Source: an uncultured Planctomycetaceae bacterium
Lineage (GTDB): Bacteria; Planctomycetota; Planctomycetia; Pirellulales; Pirellulaceae
DNA: 6,427 nt
Assembly: GCA_937967755.1 (NCBI GenBank)
Contig: CALBTA010000422.1
Location: 1 to 6,427 of the forward strand
Direction: 5' to 3'
The notes under the pieces: model-generated
The model's database searches: none
The model's input: the letters and a program-made list of their open reading frames with translations, nothing else
What the model was told of the DNA's origin: nothing
Program-made: the position numbers and the translations under genes
In this document: positions 1 through 5,695 of the stretch, piece by piece
Position numbering within the stretch: the stretch's first letter is position 1
Layout: the number at the start of each line of letters is the position of its first letter

Positions 1-2
1 TG

Positions 3-131
3 CTAATGCCGGCTTTCAATCGCCGGAAGCCGGAGCGGCCCTGAATCTATCTGAGCCAATACGGCGCTTGCACACGACAGCAGTGCAGCGACCGCCAGCG
101 AAGAGGTGATGTGATATCGGCGAGGGCGCAT
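3..131 (-). CDS. Putative 42-aa exported micro-protein (signal peptide with short tail)
   Basis: This is a short minus-strand ORF from an ATG at 131-129 to a TAG at 5-3, 42 residues long. It starts with a basic n-region (MRPRRYH), followed by a hydrophobic stretch at residues 12-25 (LAVAALLSCASAVL) and a plausible signal peptidase I site, V-L-A before Q27. L-L-S-C at 17-20 also faintly resembles a lipobox. Only about 16 residues would remain after cleavage. No Shine-Dalgarno sequence is visible upstream, but some neighbouring genes lack one too. A 7-bp inverted repeat (9-15 with 27-33) overlaps its end. It is divergent from the lipase. It may be a genuine secreted peptide, the 5' remnant of a larger broken gene, or a chance ORF. 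I recognise no family. Confidence 0.33.
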   Translation of the reverse strand: MRPRRYHITSSLAVAALLSCASAVLAQIDSGPLRLPAIESRH

Positions 132-250
132 GGCGAACCGGTTGCGGCAATACCCCCTTGCGTTCTGCCTATCGACGCCGACCGGCTTCCACCTTAGTCA
201 AACTGCAAAAACTTTGCGGGCCGCCGGCGCGCATTGCCGATAACCCACGC

Positions 251-1138
251 ATGCTCCTCGCGCCGCCAACGCCGTTCTCCATCGACCGGGCTTTTGCTTT
301 GGCGACGGCGGCGGAGCTAGCGTATTCACCAGGCGATCAGATCACAACTTCCGTTTGCGATGATTGGGGATTCGACGACTGCCGGTTCATCGATTCCGAC
401 GATTCGCAAGCGTTCATCGCCATCGACCGCGACGTGTTGATCGTCTCGTTTCGTGGTACCGAGGCGAACTTCAGCGACTGGCTGACCGACGCCGACTTCT
501 CTTTGGTGAAAGGCCCGCTGGGCGGGAAAGTTCACGAAGGCTTTTACGACGCGCTGGCCGACATCTGGCACAAAATGGCCGCGGAAATTGCCTACCTCGA
601 TCCGCAGCAGCGCAAGTCGCTGTGGGTGACCGGGCACAGCCTGGGCGGAGCGCTGGCAACGCTCGCCGCGGCCCGTTGGATTGAAGCGCGGCGAACCGTG
701 CAAGGGCTGTACACGTTCGGGCAGCCGCGGACGGGCGACGCCGCCTTCCGGCGGAACTTCAACTTCGCGTTGAAGGCTTCGACATTCCGGTTCGTCAACG
801 ACAACGACTTGGTCACCCGCGTGCCGCCCAGGGCGTTGGGCTTTTCGCACTTGGGCACGATGAAATACTTCACCGATGCCGGCCGCTTGGAAAGCGATGC
901 CAGTTGGTGGCAGCTTTTCCTAGACCGCTGGACGTTCCACCTCGACGGCTTTCTCGACGGGGAACTCGAAGCCACGCAAGATCACAGCATGACCGGTTAC
1001 CGGAAGCTGATCGAAGCGACCCGCTCGCCCGGCTCGCCCAATCCGTTCGCCCCGACGCAGCCCGACGCCCGCAATGTCATTCCGATGTTCACACCCGAGC
1101 GGAAGCCCGTTTTGCTGCCGCGTCGGCGGGCGGCATAG
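251..1138 (+). CDS. Class 3 (alpha/beta-hydrolase) lipase/esterase family protein
   Basis: The 295-aa product is a serine hydrolase of the fungal-lipase-like class 3 family, expected to cleave acyl esters such as glycerolipids; the substrate is unknown. The whole core is visible: the oxyanion-region strand S-F-R-G-T-E at residues 66-71, V-H-E-G-F-Y at about 94-99, and the nucleophile elbow G-H-S-L-G-G at 128-133 with Ser130. F-G-Q-P-R follows, then N-D-N-D-L-V-T-R-V-P-P carrying the probable catalytic Asp186, and D-H-S-M-T-G-Y carrying the probable catalytic His245. The Pro/Arg-rich C-terminal tail (from about 258) looks disordered. I chose the ATG at 251; a TTG at 158 in the same frame would add 31 residues, but they are basic, resemble no signal peptide and lack a ribosome site. 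Neither start has a clear Shine-Dalgarno. No export signal is seen, so the enzyme is probably cytoplasmic. It stands alone and converges on the cupin gene. Confidence 0.9.
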   Translation: MLLAPPTPFSIDRAFALATAAELAYSPGDQITTSVCDDWGFDDCRFIDSDDSQAFIAIDRDVLIVSFRGTEANFSDWLTDADFSLVKGPLGGKVHEGFYDALADIWHKMAAEIAYLDPQQRKSLWVTGHSLGGALATLAAARWIEARRTVQGLYTFGQPRTGDAAFRRNFNFALKASTFRFVNDNDLVTRVPPRALGFSHLGTMKYFTDAGRLESDASWWQLFLDRWTFHLDGFLDGELEATQDHSMTGYRKLIEATRSPGSPNPFAPTQPDARNVIPMFTPERKPVLLPRRRAA

Positions 1139-1156
1139 TGCACAAGGAAAAGTAGT

Positions 1157-1173
1157 ACGGATCGTCGATCCGT
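1157..1173. terminator. Perfect hairpin between convergent genes, possible bidirectional terminator
   Basis: A 7-bp perfect inverted repeat (ACGGATC at 1157-1163, GATCCGT at 1167-1173) with a 3-nt loop lies between the lipase stop (1136-1138) and the minus-strand cupin stop (1190-1192). Its position 3' of both genes fits a shared terminator. No true T-run follows on either strand (the plus side has only a C/T-rich stretch), so intrinsic termination is uncertain. Confidence 0.4.
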
Positions 1174-1189
1174 TCAACTCTTCCCAATA

Positions 1190-1945
1190 CTAACCATAGA
1201 GCTTATACGCTTCCGGGAACTTAATCCGCCGGGCCTTGATACGGCCGCCGGAAATTTCTTCGCCGTTCGGGTCCAGATAAACCCGGCCGCCCCGTTTGCC
1301 GTTGTCGGTGTCGAGATTCAGCACGTGGATGTTAAAGATGAACGCCTTCTCGCTGGTTGCCTTGAACCAGTGGATGTTGTCTTTGTAATCGGAAATCGAT
1401 GACGTTTCGGTTGGCCCGAAGGCACGGTCAATCGTCGGCTTGATGATCAGGTGATCGTCGGCGTCTTCCAGCCGGTCGTAATGCCGGCCGTGGAACTCGC
1501 CTTTTAGGATCAGAAACGCCGTCGCCATGTTGTTGTGCCCGTGCGGCACGACCGAGCGGTCTTTCTGCAGCGCGAACACCTGATGCCCGAAGACCAGGTT
1601 CGTTGGCAGCCCTTCGACGTTGGGGAAACGGGCACGCAGCGAGCGCTCGCCCTTGTCGCGAAACGGAATGTTGGCGGTCAGTTTTTCGAAGTCGATAAAC
1701 TTCAGCAACTCGGGCAGATCGACCTTCTTCATCAAGTCTTCGATCTGCTCTTGCCACTTCACCTGTTCCAGCGGCTGGCCCTTGAGCTGCTGGCTGATGT
1801 CGTTCACGTCCGCCAGCCATTGTGCCGTGACGGGCTTCACCTCCGCGCCAAACGCATCGGTCGCCGAAACTGTTTCCAGCAGTGAATACGTCAGCAGCGA
1901 ACCCAACGTTCCCTGCGTGAAGCCGCGGCGAGTTAGATCGTGCAT
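1190..1945 (-). CDS. Tat-exported cupin-fold protein, thiol-dioxygenase-like
   Basis: The 251-aa product begins with a twin-arginine signal: T-R-R-G-F at residues 5-9, then a modest hydrophobic stretch to about residue 28 and possible cleavage near V-S-A (26-28) or F-G-A (32-34). Export of a folded protein, probably with its metal already bound, is therefore likely. A helical region follows (about 37-92). From about 115 comes a single cupin barrel: P-H-G-H-N-N-M at 134-140 supplies His135 and His137, L-K-G-E-F at 147-151 matches the conserved glycine turn, R-H-Y-D-R is at 154-158, and N-I-H-W-F at 190-194 supplies His192. Two histidines in HxH plus one distal histidine, with no cupin glutamate, recalls the 3-His iron site of cysteamine/plant cysteine oxidases. 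This is inference by pattern; a non-enzymatic cupin is possible. The start is supported by GAGGA at 1952-1956, six bases upstream. Confidence 0.72.
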   Translation of the reverse strand: MHDLTRRGFTQGTLGSLLTYSLLETVSATDAFGAEVKPVTAQWLADVNDISQQLKGQPLEQVKWQEQIEDLMKKVDLPELLKFIDFEKLTANIPFRDKGERSLRARFPNVEGLPTNLVFGHQVFALQKDRSVVPHGHNNMATAFLILKGEFHGRHYDRLEDADDHLIIKPTIDRAFGPTETSSISDYKDNIHWFKATSEKAFIFNIHVLNLDTDNGKRGGRVYLDPNGEEISGGRIKARRIKFPEAYKLYG

Positions 1946-1951
1946 CGTCAG

Positions 1952-1956
1952 TCCTC
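1952..1956 (-). promoter_or_regulatory. Ribosome binding site of the cupin gene
   Basis: On the minus strand this reads GAGGA, six bases before the ATG at 1945. It fixes the start that yields the complete twin-arginine signal. Confidence 0.6.
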
Positions 1957-1984
1957 ATGCTTTTGATAGGCAAGCGAAGAGTAG

Positions 1985-1993
1985 ATTTTAGCA
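1985..1993 (-). promoter_or_regulatory. Candidate extended -10 promoter of the cupin gene
   Basis: On the minus strand the gap upstream of the cupin reads TGCTAAAAT, an exact extended -10 (TG-n followed by a TATAAT-like hexamer with one change). Transcription would start near 1978, leaving a leader of about 33 nt. No convincing -35 is present at the usual spacing, as is common with extended -10 promoters. It would allow the cupin to be transcribed independently of the upstream PQQ-propeller gene. This rests on sequence pattern alone. Confidence 0.35.
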
Positions 1994-2092
1994 CAACCGA
2001 CTAAAGGATTACCAGCAACAATCTCGCAGCCGCTGAGGCCCGAAAGTTCGGTACATGATCGCGCCGATGAGTGAGGCGGCCTGCGCCGTCTG

Positions 2093-3757
2093 TTACTTCG
2101 CCGGTAGTTCCCAACAGGCCATGGTTTGGGCGTCGCGGACGAGCAGAACGTTGCCGTAAAGGGCTAGGTGGTTCCAGACCTTGGTGCTGTCGAGGGCGTT
2201 GAACTTGCCGAGTTGGTTGTAGCCGGCGGGCGACAGTTCGACCATCGCCACGTCCCCTTTGGTTTCGTGCATGACCAGCAGCACATCGCCGACACCCAGC
2301 ACTTGCCCCTGGTGGTAGCGTCCCTTCTTCCATTGGCTTTCGCCGTTTTTCACATCGACGCACTGCAAAATGCCGTCGCTCAGCCCGTAGGCGTAACCTT
2401 CGTGAATCACCACGTTGGTAAACTTGGTCTTCAACACGGTGCTGCTGGCCCAGATCTCTTCGACGTTCCACTTGCCGGCGGCGCTGGCCTTCACTTCGAC
2501 CACGGCGGCGCCGACGCCGTATGCCTTCGAGACGAACAGCCGGTTATTTGGCAGCGGAATTGGCTGGGAATTGTTCGAATCACCGGCGCTGCCGCCGGGC
2601 CAACTGAACTTCCACAGCTCGTGACCGTCGGCCGCGTCGTGGCCGCTCACGGTTGATTCGCTGACCGTGACGACTTGCTCGATGCCGTCGAGCGTAGCGA
2701 GCACCGGCGTTGCGTAACCGATTTGCTCATGCCCGCCCCGCCAGGCGACCTCGCCCGTTTCATTGTTGAAGGCGATTAACGCGGCCGCGTCGCCAGCGTT
2801 GTTGGCCCCGCCGGCAACGACGACCAGGTTGCCGTAGACCAGCGGGGAATTGGAACGCCCGTATAGTATGGCCTTCGCGTCGTGGACCGGGGCGATATCT
2901 AACTCGGCGAGGATATCCTTTTGCCAGATCAACTCGCCGGTCGCGCCGTCGAGGCATCGTAAAATTCCGGTCGCCCCGTTAGCGTAGACCCGTCCGGCAA
3001 AGATCGTAGGCGTCGCCCGTGGGCCAACGCCGCCGAGGATCGTATCGTAGCGGGCTTCCACCCCGTGCGACCATTGCAACTTGCCGGTCTCGACTTCGTA
3101 GCAGGTCACTAACTCTTGCGGGCCGCGTTGTTCCATGGTGACCGCGAAGCCGTTGACGACCGCGAACGTACTCCACCCCGCACCGATTACTTGCTTCCAC
3201 TTTAACTTCGGCGGGTTGGCGTCCCAATTCTTGGCAAGTTCTACATGCTGTACATGCATGCGTCCGTTCGGGCCGGGGAACTGCTCGAAGTCGTCCGGTG
3301 TGGTTGTCGTCAGGTCAACGCCATCTTCCGATTCGTCCAGGTTCGCAGCGGCCGGAATTTCCAGCAATTCGTCAGGGTCCGGCGCGAACCGCCAGGTGAA
3401 CACGGGAATCATCTCGCCCCCGACTTCGCGGATGCGCAGGAAGGCGAAGGGCGAGGCGACTAACAGAAGCAACATCACCGGCGGAATTAGCCGCGCGAAA
3501 CCGCGGAAGGCGAAAATGCTCGCCCACAGCACCAGCGTCAGCATGGCGAGCAAAGCGAACCCCACCAGCAGAACATTCCCCAGCGCGAAGTCGCCGGTCA
3601 GGTTGAACCGCCAGACGCAAAATCCCAGCCCCAACAAGGCCAGCATCGCCACGATGGTTAGAATCAGCGAAGCGTCGGTCAGCTTCGGACGGGGCGTTTT
3701 AATCGGGGGTGGCAGTTCCTTCCCACCATCGGCGGGAAGCTTTTCAACGTCGGACAT
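2093..3757 (-). CDS. Membrane-anchored PQQ-type beta-propeller repeat protein
   Basis: The product is 554 aa from the ATG at 3757; a GTG at 3766 would add M-N-S. Neither start has a clear Shine-Dalgarno. After a Pro/Lys-rich N-terminus (residues 1-27) come three hydrophobic segments (about 30-49, 60-79, 89-107). Arginines in the loop after the second (F-R-G-F-A-R) suggest N-terminus inside and the large C-terminal part outside the cytoplasmic membrane. F-P-G-P-N-G at about 160-165 opens the propeller. Blades carry the PQQ-repeat pattern of an aromatic or polar strand, then (A/E/D)-x-x-T/N-G-(K/E)-x-x-W, near 221-230 (E-T-G-K-L-Q-W), 271-279 (A-T-G-E-L-I-W), 332-340 (E-T-G-E-V-A-W), 377-383 (D-G-H-E-L-W) and 470-477 (K-N-G-E-S-Q-W). 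Such proteins in planctomycetes are usually not proven to bind PQQ; many are scaffolds, like BamB. No dehydrogenase catalytic residues are evident. The function is unknown. The gene lies 147 bp upstream of the cupin on the same strand. Confidence 0.82.
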   Translation of the reverse strand: MSDVEKLPADGGKELPPPIKTPRPKLTDASLILTIVAMLALLGLGFCVWRFNLTGDFALGNVLLVGFALLAMLTLVLWASIFAFRGFARLIPPVMLLLLVASPFAFLRIREVGGEMIPVFTWRFAPDPDELLEIPAAANLDESEDGVDLTTTTPDDFEQFPGPNGRMHVQHVELAKNWDANPPKLKWKQVIGAGWSTFAVVNGFAVTMEQRGPQELVTCYEVETGKLQWSHGVEARYDTILGGVGPRATPTIFAGRVYANGATGILRCLDGATGELIWQKDILAELDIAPVHDAKAILYGRSNSPLVYGNLVVVAGGANNAGDAAALIAFNNETGEVAWRGGHEQIGYATPVLATLDGIEQVVTVSESTVSGHDAADGHELWKFSWPGGSAGDSNNSQPIPLPNNRLFVSKAYGVGAAVVEVKASAAGKWNVEEIWASSTVLKTKFTNVVIHEGYAYGLSDGILQCVDVKNGESQWKKGRYHQGQVLGVGDVLLVMHETKGDVAMVELSPAGYNQLGKFNALDSTKVWNHLALYGNVLLVRDAQTMACWELPAK

Positions 3758-3785
3758 GGAATTCACGGCTAAGAGCGGTCGATCA

Positions 3786-3807
3786 GGGCGATTCCGCTGA
3801 ATCGCTC
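3786..3807. repeat. Hairpin in the leader of the PQQ-propeller gene
   Basis: The arms GCGATTC (3788-3794) and GAATCGC (3799-3805) are perfectly complementary around a 4-nt loop. They extend outward by one G-T wobble (3787/3806) and one pair (3786/3807), giving a 9-bp stem. It lies about 30-50 nt upstream of the minus-strand start, so it could sit in that mRNA's 5' leader. Confidence 0.4.
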
Positions 3808-3865
3808 CTAAGCTGATACCTTACCGCCGCCGCGACGGTTTAGACAGAGCGGAAGGAATTCCGTC

Positions 3866-3889
3866 GGTACAAGGCTGCCACCTTGCACC
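3866..3889. repeat. REP-like hairpin upstream of the PQQ-propeller gene
   Basis: Two 9-nt arms (GGTACAAGG at 3866-3874 and CCTTGCACC at 3881-3889) pair with one mismatch (3869/3886) around the 6-nt loop CTGCCA. No gene ends nearby on the plus strand, so a terminator role is not obvious. A dispersed palindromic repeat or a protein-binding site is possible. Confidence 0.4.
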
Positions 3890-4104
3890 TATTCTACTCT
3901 TCCGCCACATGTTTGGGCGAGGTCATTAGATCGATAGCCAGAAGGGCTGCGGGCATAGCAAAGCAGCCGAAAAGGATGAATTCAATTAGCATTGTTGTAG
4001 GCTCAACATCCGTGCGGGAATTGTCGTCGGTCGTACGTTCTACGTGGGTCAATCCGTTTGGGTTTTCGCAGAAGTGGGGGTGTTATAGCGAATGGCCCCC
4101 GATT

Positions 4105-4191
4105 CGCAAAGTCTGTTCCCGCCCGCGTGAAAAGCGTCACAAAAATGCTAGCTGGGGCGGGTGGGGGCTTGTACGTCCACCAGACTTTGTG
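4105..4191. repeat. Nested inverted repeats upstream of nuoH
   Basis: An outer pair, CGCAAAGTCTG (4105-4115) with CAGACTTTGTG (4181-4191), forms 11 bp including one wobble. It encloses a second pair, CCCGCCC (4118-4124) with GGGCGGG (4155-4161), and a small innermost pair, GTGA (4127-4130) with TCAC (4137-4140). Just upstream, GCGAAT (4088-4093) pairs with ATTCGC (4102-4107) and would compete with the outer arm. A G-rich run is present at 4154-4167. The arrangement could be a structured leader of the nuo transcript, a noncoding RNA or decayed mobile DNA. Confidence 0.4.
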
Positions 4192-4315
4192 CCATATTTC
4201 ACGATCTTCACAGCGATAGCATTCCCCACCGGCGGGCAGGCAGCCCACTGGCTAAGGAAAATTGACTTAACTCTTTGGGCCGCAACAGGTTGTGCACTGA
4301 CGCCGGCCGGCCCAC

Positions 4316-4322
4316 AAGGAAG
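4316..4322 (+). promoter_or_regulatory. Ribosome binding site selecting the nuoH GTG start
   Basis: AAGGAAG ends about 8 bases before the GTG at 4331. No ATG lies nearby in frame, and the NuoH N-terminal helix begins soon after, so this site supports a GTG start. Confidence 0.5.
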
Positions 4323-4330
4323 CGTCCGCG

Positions 4331-5695
4331 GTGGTCGAATACCTGACGGGACCAGAACCGGAGTCCATTGTCACTTGGCTGGATTGGCTGGGTGCGCTTT
4401 TCGTCGGTTGGCCATATTGGCTGGCCTATCTGGTGACTGCGCTCATCAAGGTCGCGTTGCTGATTCAAGTCCCGGCGGTTGGTGCCCTGATTTTCATCTG
4501 GATGGAACGGAAAATCGCCGGGCGAATTCAGGATCGCCTGGGGCCGACCCGCGTGGGCGGGGCGTTCGGCTGGCTGCAAACGCTGGCCGACGGCATCAAA
4601 CTGATCGCCAAGGAAGACATCACCCCTGCCGACGCCGACAAGATGTTGTTCAAGTTGGCACCGTACGTCGCGTTCGCCGCTTCGTTCGCCACGTTACTGG
4701 CCATTCCATTTTCCGCCCACTTCGTCGCCGTGGATGTGAACGTCGGCATCTTCTTCGTGCTGGCGGTGTTGGGCTTGGAAGTCTTCGGCGTGATTCTGGC
4801 TGGCTATGCTTCAGGCTCGAAGTGGTCGCTCTTCGGGGCGATGCGCGAGGCGGCCCAAGTAGTCAGCTATGAAGTGCCGCTGGGCATTTGCGTCGTCGTG
4901 CCGGTGATGATTTGCGGCACGATGAACTTGACCACCATCGGCCAAATGCAAGCGGGCGGAATGCATAACTGGATCGTGTTCCACGACCCGTTCACGTTTT
5001 GCATCGCCATCGTCTACTTCGTCTGTGCCACTGCCAGCGTGAACCGTGCCCCGTTCGATCTGGCCGAGGCCGAAAGCGAACTGGTCGCCGGCTTCCACAC
5101 GGAATATTCCGGCCTGCGTTGGAGCTTCTTCTTCATGGCCGAGTACGGTTCGATGTTCGTGGTCAGCGCGTTGGCTTCGATTTTGTTCTTCGGAGCGTGG
5201 AACGGCCCAATTCCGCTGGGATTTGCTTACGGAGACGGGGGATACTGGTATCTTGGCCTGTTCGGCGATTTCCTGGGCGTGAACAACCTGCTCATCAAGA
5301 CCGTGCTGGGCGTCACGATCATGATTTGGATTCGCTGGACCCTGCCGCGACTGCGAATCGACCAGGTGATTACGACTTGCTTGAAATACTGCGTGCCCAT
5401 GGCCGCTGTTTGCTTCGTCTTCGCCATCGGCTGGCTGTTTGCCGATCTCCCTTCGCCGAACCACATTGACGGGGCGATCGTGCAAGAGTACCGCCGCAAC
5501 AACCCGGGCGAGGAAGATCCTTGGTACTACGGGCGGTTGGTCAATCTCCCCCGCAGCGAAATTCGCGAACGCTGGGCGGAGAGAAAAATGAACGACGGTC
5601 TTTCAAGGCCATCGAATGACGAAACGGCCGCAAGCGACGACGGCCTTGGAAGACCGTCATACCTCGCCTTAGATGCCCAGGGAGGATCGCAATGA
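4331..5695 (+). CDS. nuoH: NADH-quinone oxidoreductase subunit H (complex I, NuoH/ND1)
   Basis: This is the 454-aa membrane subunit of respiratory complex I that contacts the peripheral arm, shapes the quinone cavity and starts the proton-transfer path. Both family signatures are intact: residues 59-99, with E-R-K-I-A-G-R-I-Q, R-L-G-P-T-R-V-G-G and L-I-A-K-E-D-I-T-P, and residues 238-261, with P-F-D-L-A-E-A-E-S-E-L-V-A-G-F-H and T-E-Y-S-G. The channel acids Asp243, Glu246, Glu248, Glu250 and Glu258 are present. F-F-M-A-E-Y (267-272) and R-W-T-L-P-R-L-R-I-D-Q (335-345) also fit. About eight membrane helices can be seen (about 31-55, 111-131, 139-160, 180-198, 219-237, 266-289, 313-334, 350-371). 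The protein exceeds the usual length (about 325-365) mainly through a hydrophilic tail at 372-454, which holds two D-G-L-x-R-P-S motifs encoded by a REP-like DNA repeat. The stop overlaps the nuoJ start (ATGA), so translation is probably coupled. nuoI, the usual next gene, is absent. Confidence 0.96.
   Translation: MVEYLTGPEPESIVTWLDWLGALFVGWPYWLAYLVTALIKVALLIQVPAVGALIFIWMERKIAGRIQDRLGPTRVGGAFGWLQTLADGIKLIAKEDITPADADKMLFKLAPYVAFAASFATLLAIPFSAHFVAVDVNVGIFFVLAVLGLEVFGVILAGYASGSKWSLFGAMREAAQVVSYEVPLGICVVVPVMICGTMNLTTIGQMQAGGMHNWIVFHDPFTFCIAIVYFVCATASVNRAPFDLAEAESELVAGFHTEYSGLRWSFFFMAEYGSMFVVSALASILFFGAWNGPIPLGFAYGDGGYWYLGLFGDFLGVNNLLIKTVLGVTIMIWIRWTLPRLRIDQVITTCLKYCVPMAAVCFVFAIGWLFADLPSPNHIDGAIVQEYRRNNPGEEDPWYYGRLVNLPRSEIRERWAERKMNDGLSRPSNDETAASDDGLGRPSYLALDAQGGSQ
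5594..5658. repeat. Paired REP-like palindromic element inside the nuoH 3' end
   Basis: Two roughly 21-bp units lie in inverted orientation (5594-5614 and 5638-5658), complementary at 19 of 21 positions; one mismatch is a G-U wobble in RNA. A 23-nt spacer separates them. Each unit is itself an imperfect palindrome: 9-nt arms of type GACGGtCTT / AAGgCCgTC around a 2-nt centre. As a result both copies are read as D-G-L-x-R-P-S in the nuoH frame although the DNA is inverted. The hairpin ends 21 nt before the nuoJ ribosome binding site. Its architecture resembles bacterial REP doublets (BIMEs). Confidence 0.65.
5680..5686 (+). promoter_or_regulatory. Strong ribosome binding site of nuoJ
   Basis: GGGAGGA lies five bases before the ATG at 5692, inside the last codons of nuoH. 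It is the strongest Shine-Dalgarno in the window and supports the overlapping ATGA start. Confidence 0.7.

Larger units (their letters stand above)
3758..4330. other. Intergenic region between the PQQ-propeller gene and nuoH, rich in inverted repeats
   Basis: This gap of more than 550 bp separates divergently transcribed genes and must hold the promoters of both. I see no gene-like ORF: the open frames crossing it match no family. It contains several inverted repeats: hairpins at 3786-3807 and 3866-3889, a 6-bp pair 3945-3950 / 3963-3968, a 6-bp pair 4088-4093 / 4102-4107, and a nested set at 4105-4191. TTGACT at about 4262-4267 resembles a -35 box, but no good -10 follows at the normal spacing. 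The stretch around 3890-4240 looks less GC-biased and less coding-like than its flanks. It may be a long leader or the residue of lost sequence. Confidence 0.6.

Noticed and set aside
158..250. N-terminal extension of the lipase from a TTG codon
   Set aside because: The extra 31 residues are basic and unlike a signal peptide or family sequence, and the TTG lacks a ribosome site, so the ATG at 251 is preferred.
2068..2092. Terminator after the PQQ-propeller gene
   Set aside because: Only a 4-bp GGCG/CGCC stem is present and no T-run follows on the minus strand, so I could not support a terminator there.
2001..2471. Minus-strand 156-codon open frame overlapping the end of the PQQ-propeller gene
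   Set aside because: Arg-rich shadow frame; the PQQ-repeat frame clearly carries the propeller pattern to its stop at 2093.
4154..4167. G-rich run as a possible G-quadruplex
   Set aside because: Only three G-tracts are adjacent; the fourth is about 75 bases upstream, so a stable intramolecular quadruplex is not supported.
4003..4248. Minus-strand 81-codon open frame in the intergenic gap
   Set aside because: No domain, no ribosome site and a mixed, low-complexity composition; it overlaps the inverted repeats and looks like chance.
4262..4290. Sigma-70-type promoter of nuoH starting at TTGACT
   Set aside because: The hexamer at 17-nt spacing is ACAGGT, far from a -10 consensus, so it is only mentioned in the intergenic entry.
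3883..4872. Long plus-strand open frame of 329 codons running from the intergenic gap into nuoH
   Set aside because: More than half lies inside nuoH in a different frame, the protein has no recognisable domain, and the frame stays open mainly because of GC bias. The NuoH frame shows both family signatures.
4811..5485. Minus-strand 224-codon open frame opposite nuoH
   Set aside because: The antisense shadow of a highly conserved gene, His/Gln/Arg-rich with no domain.
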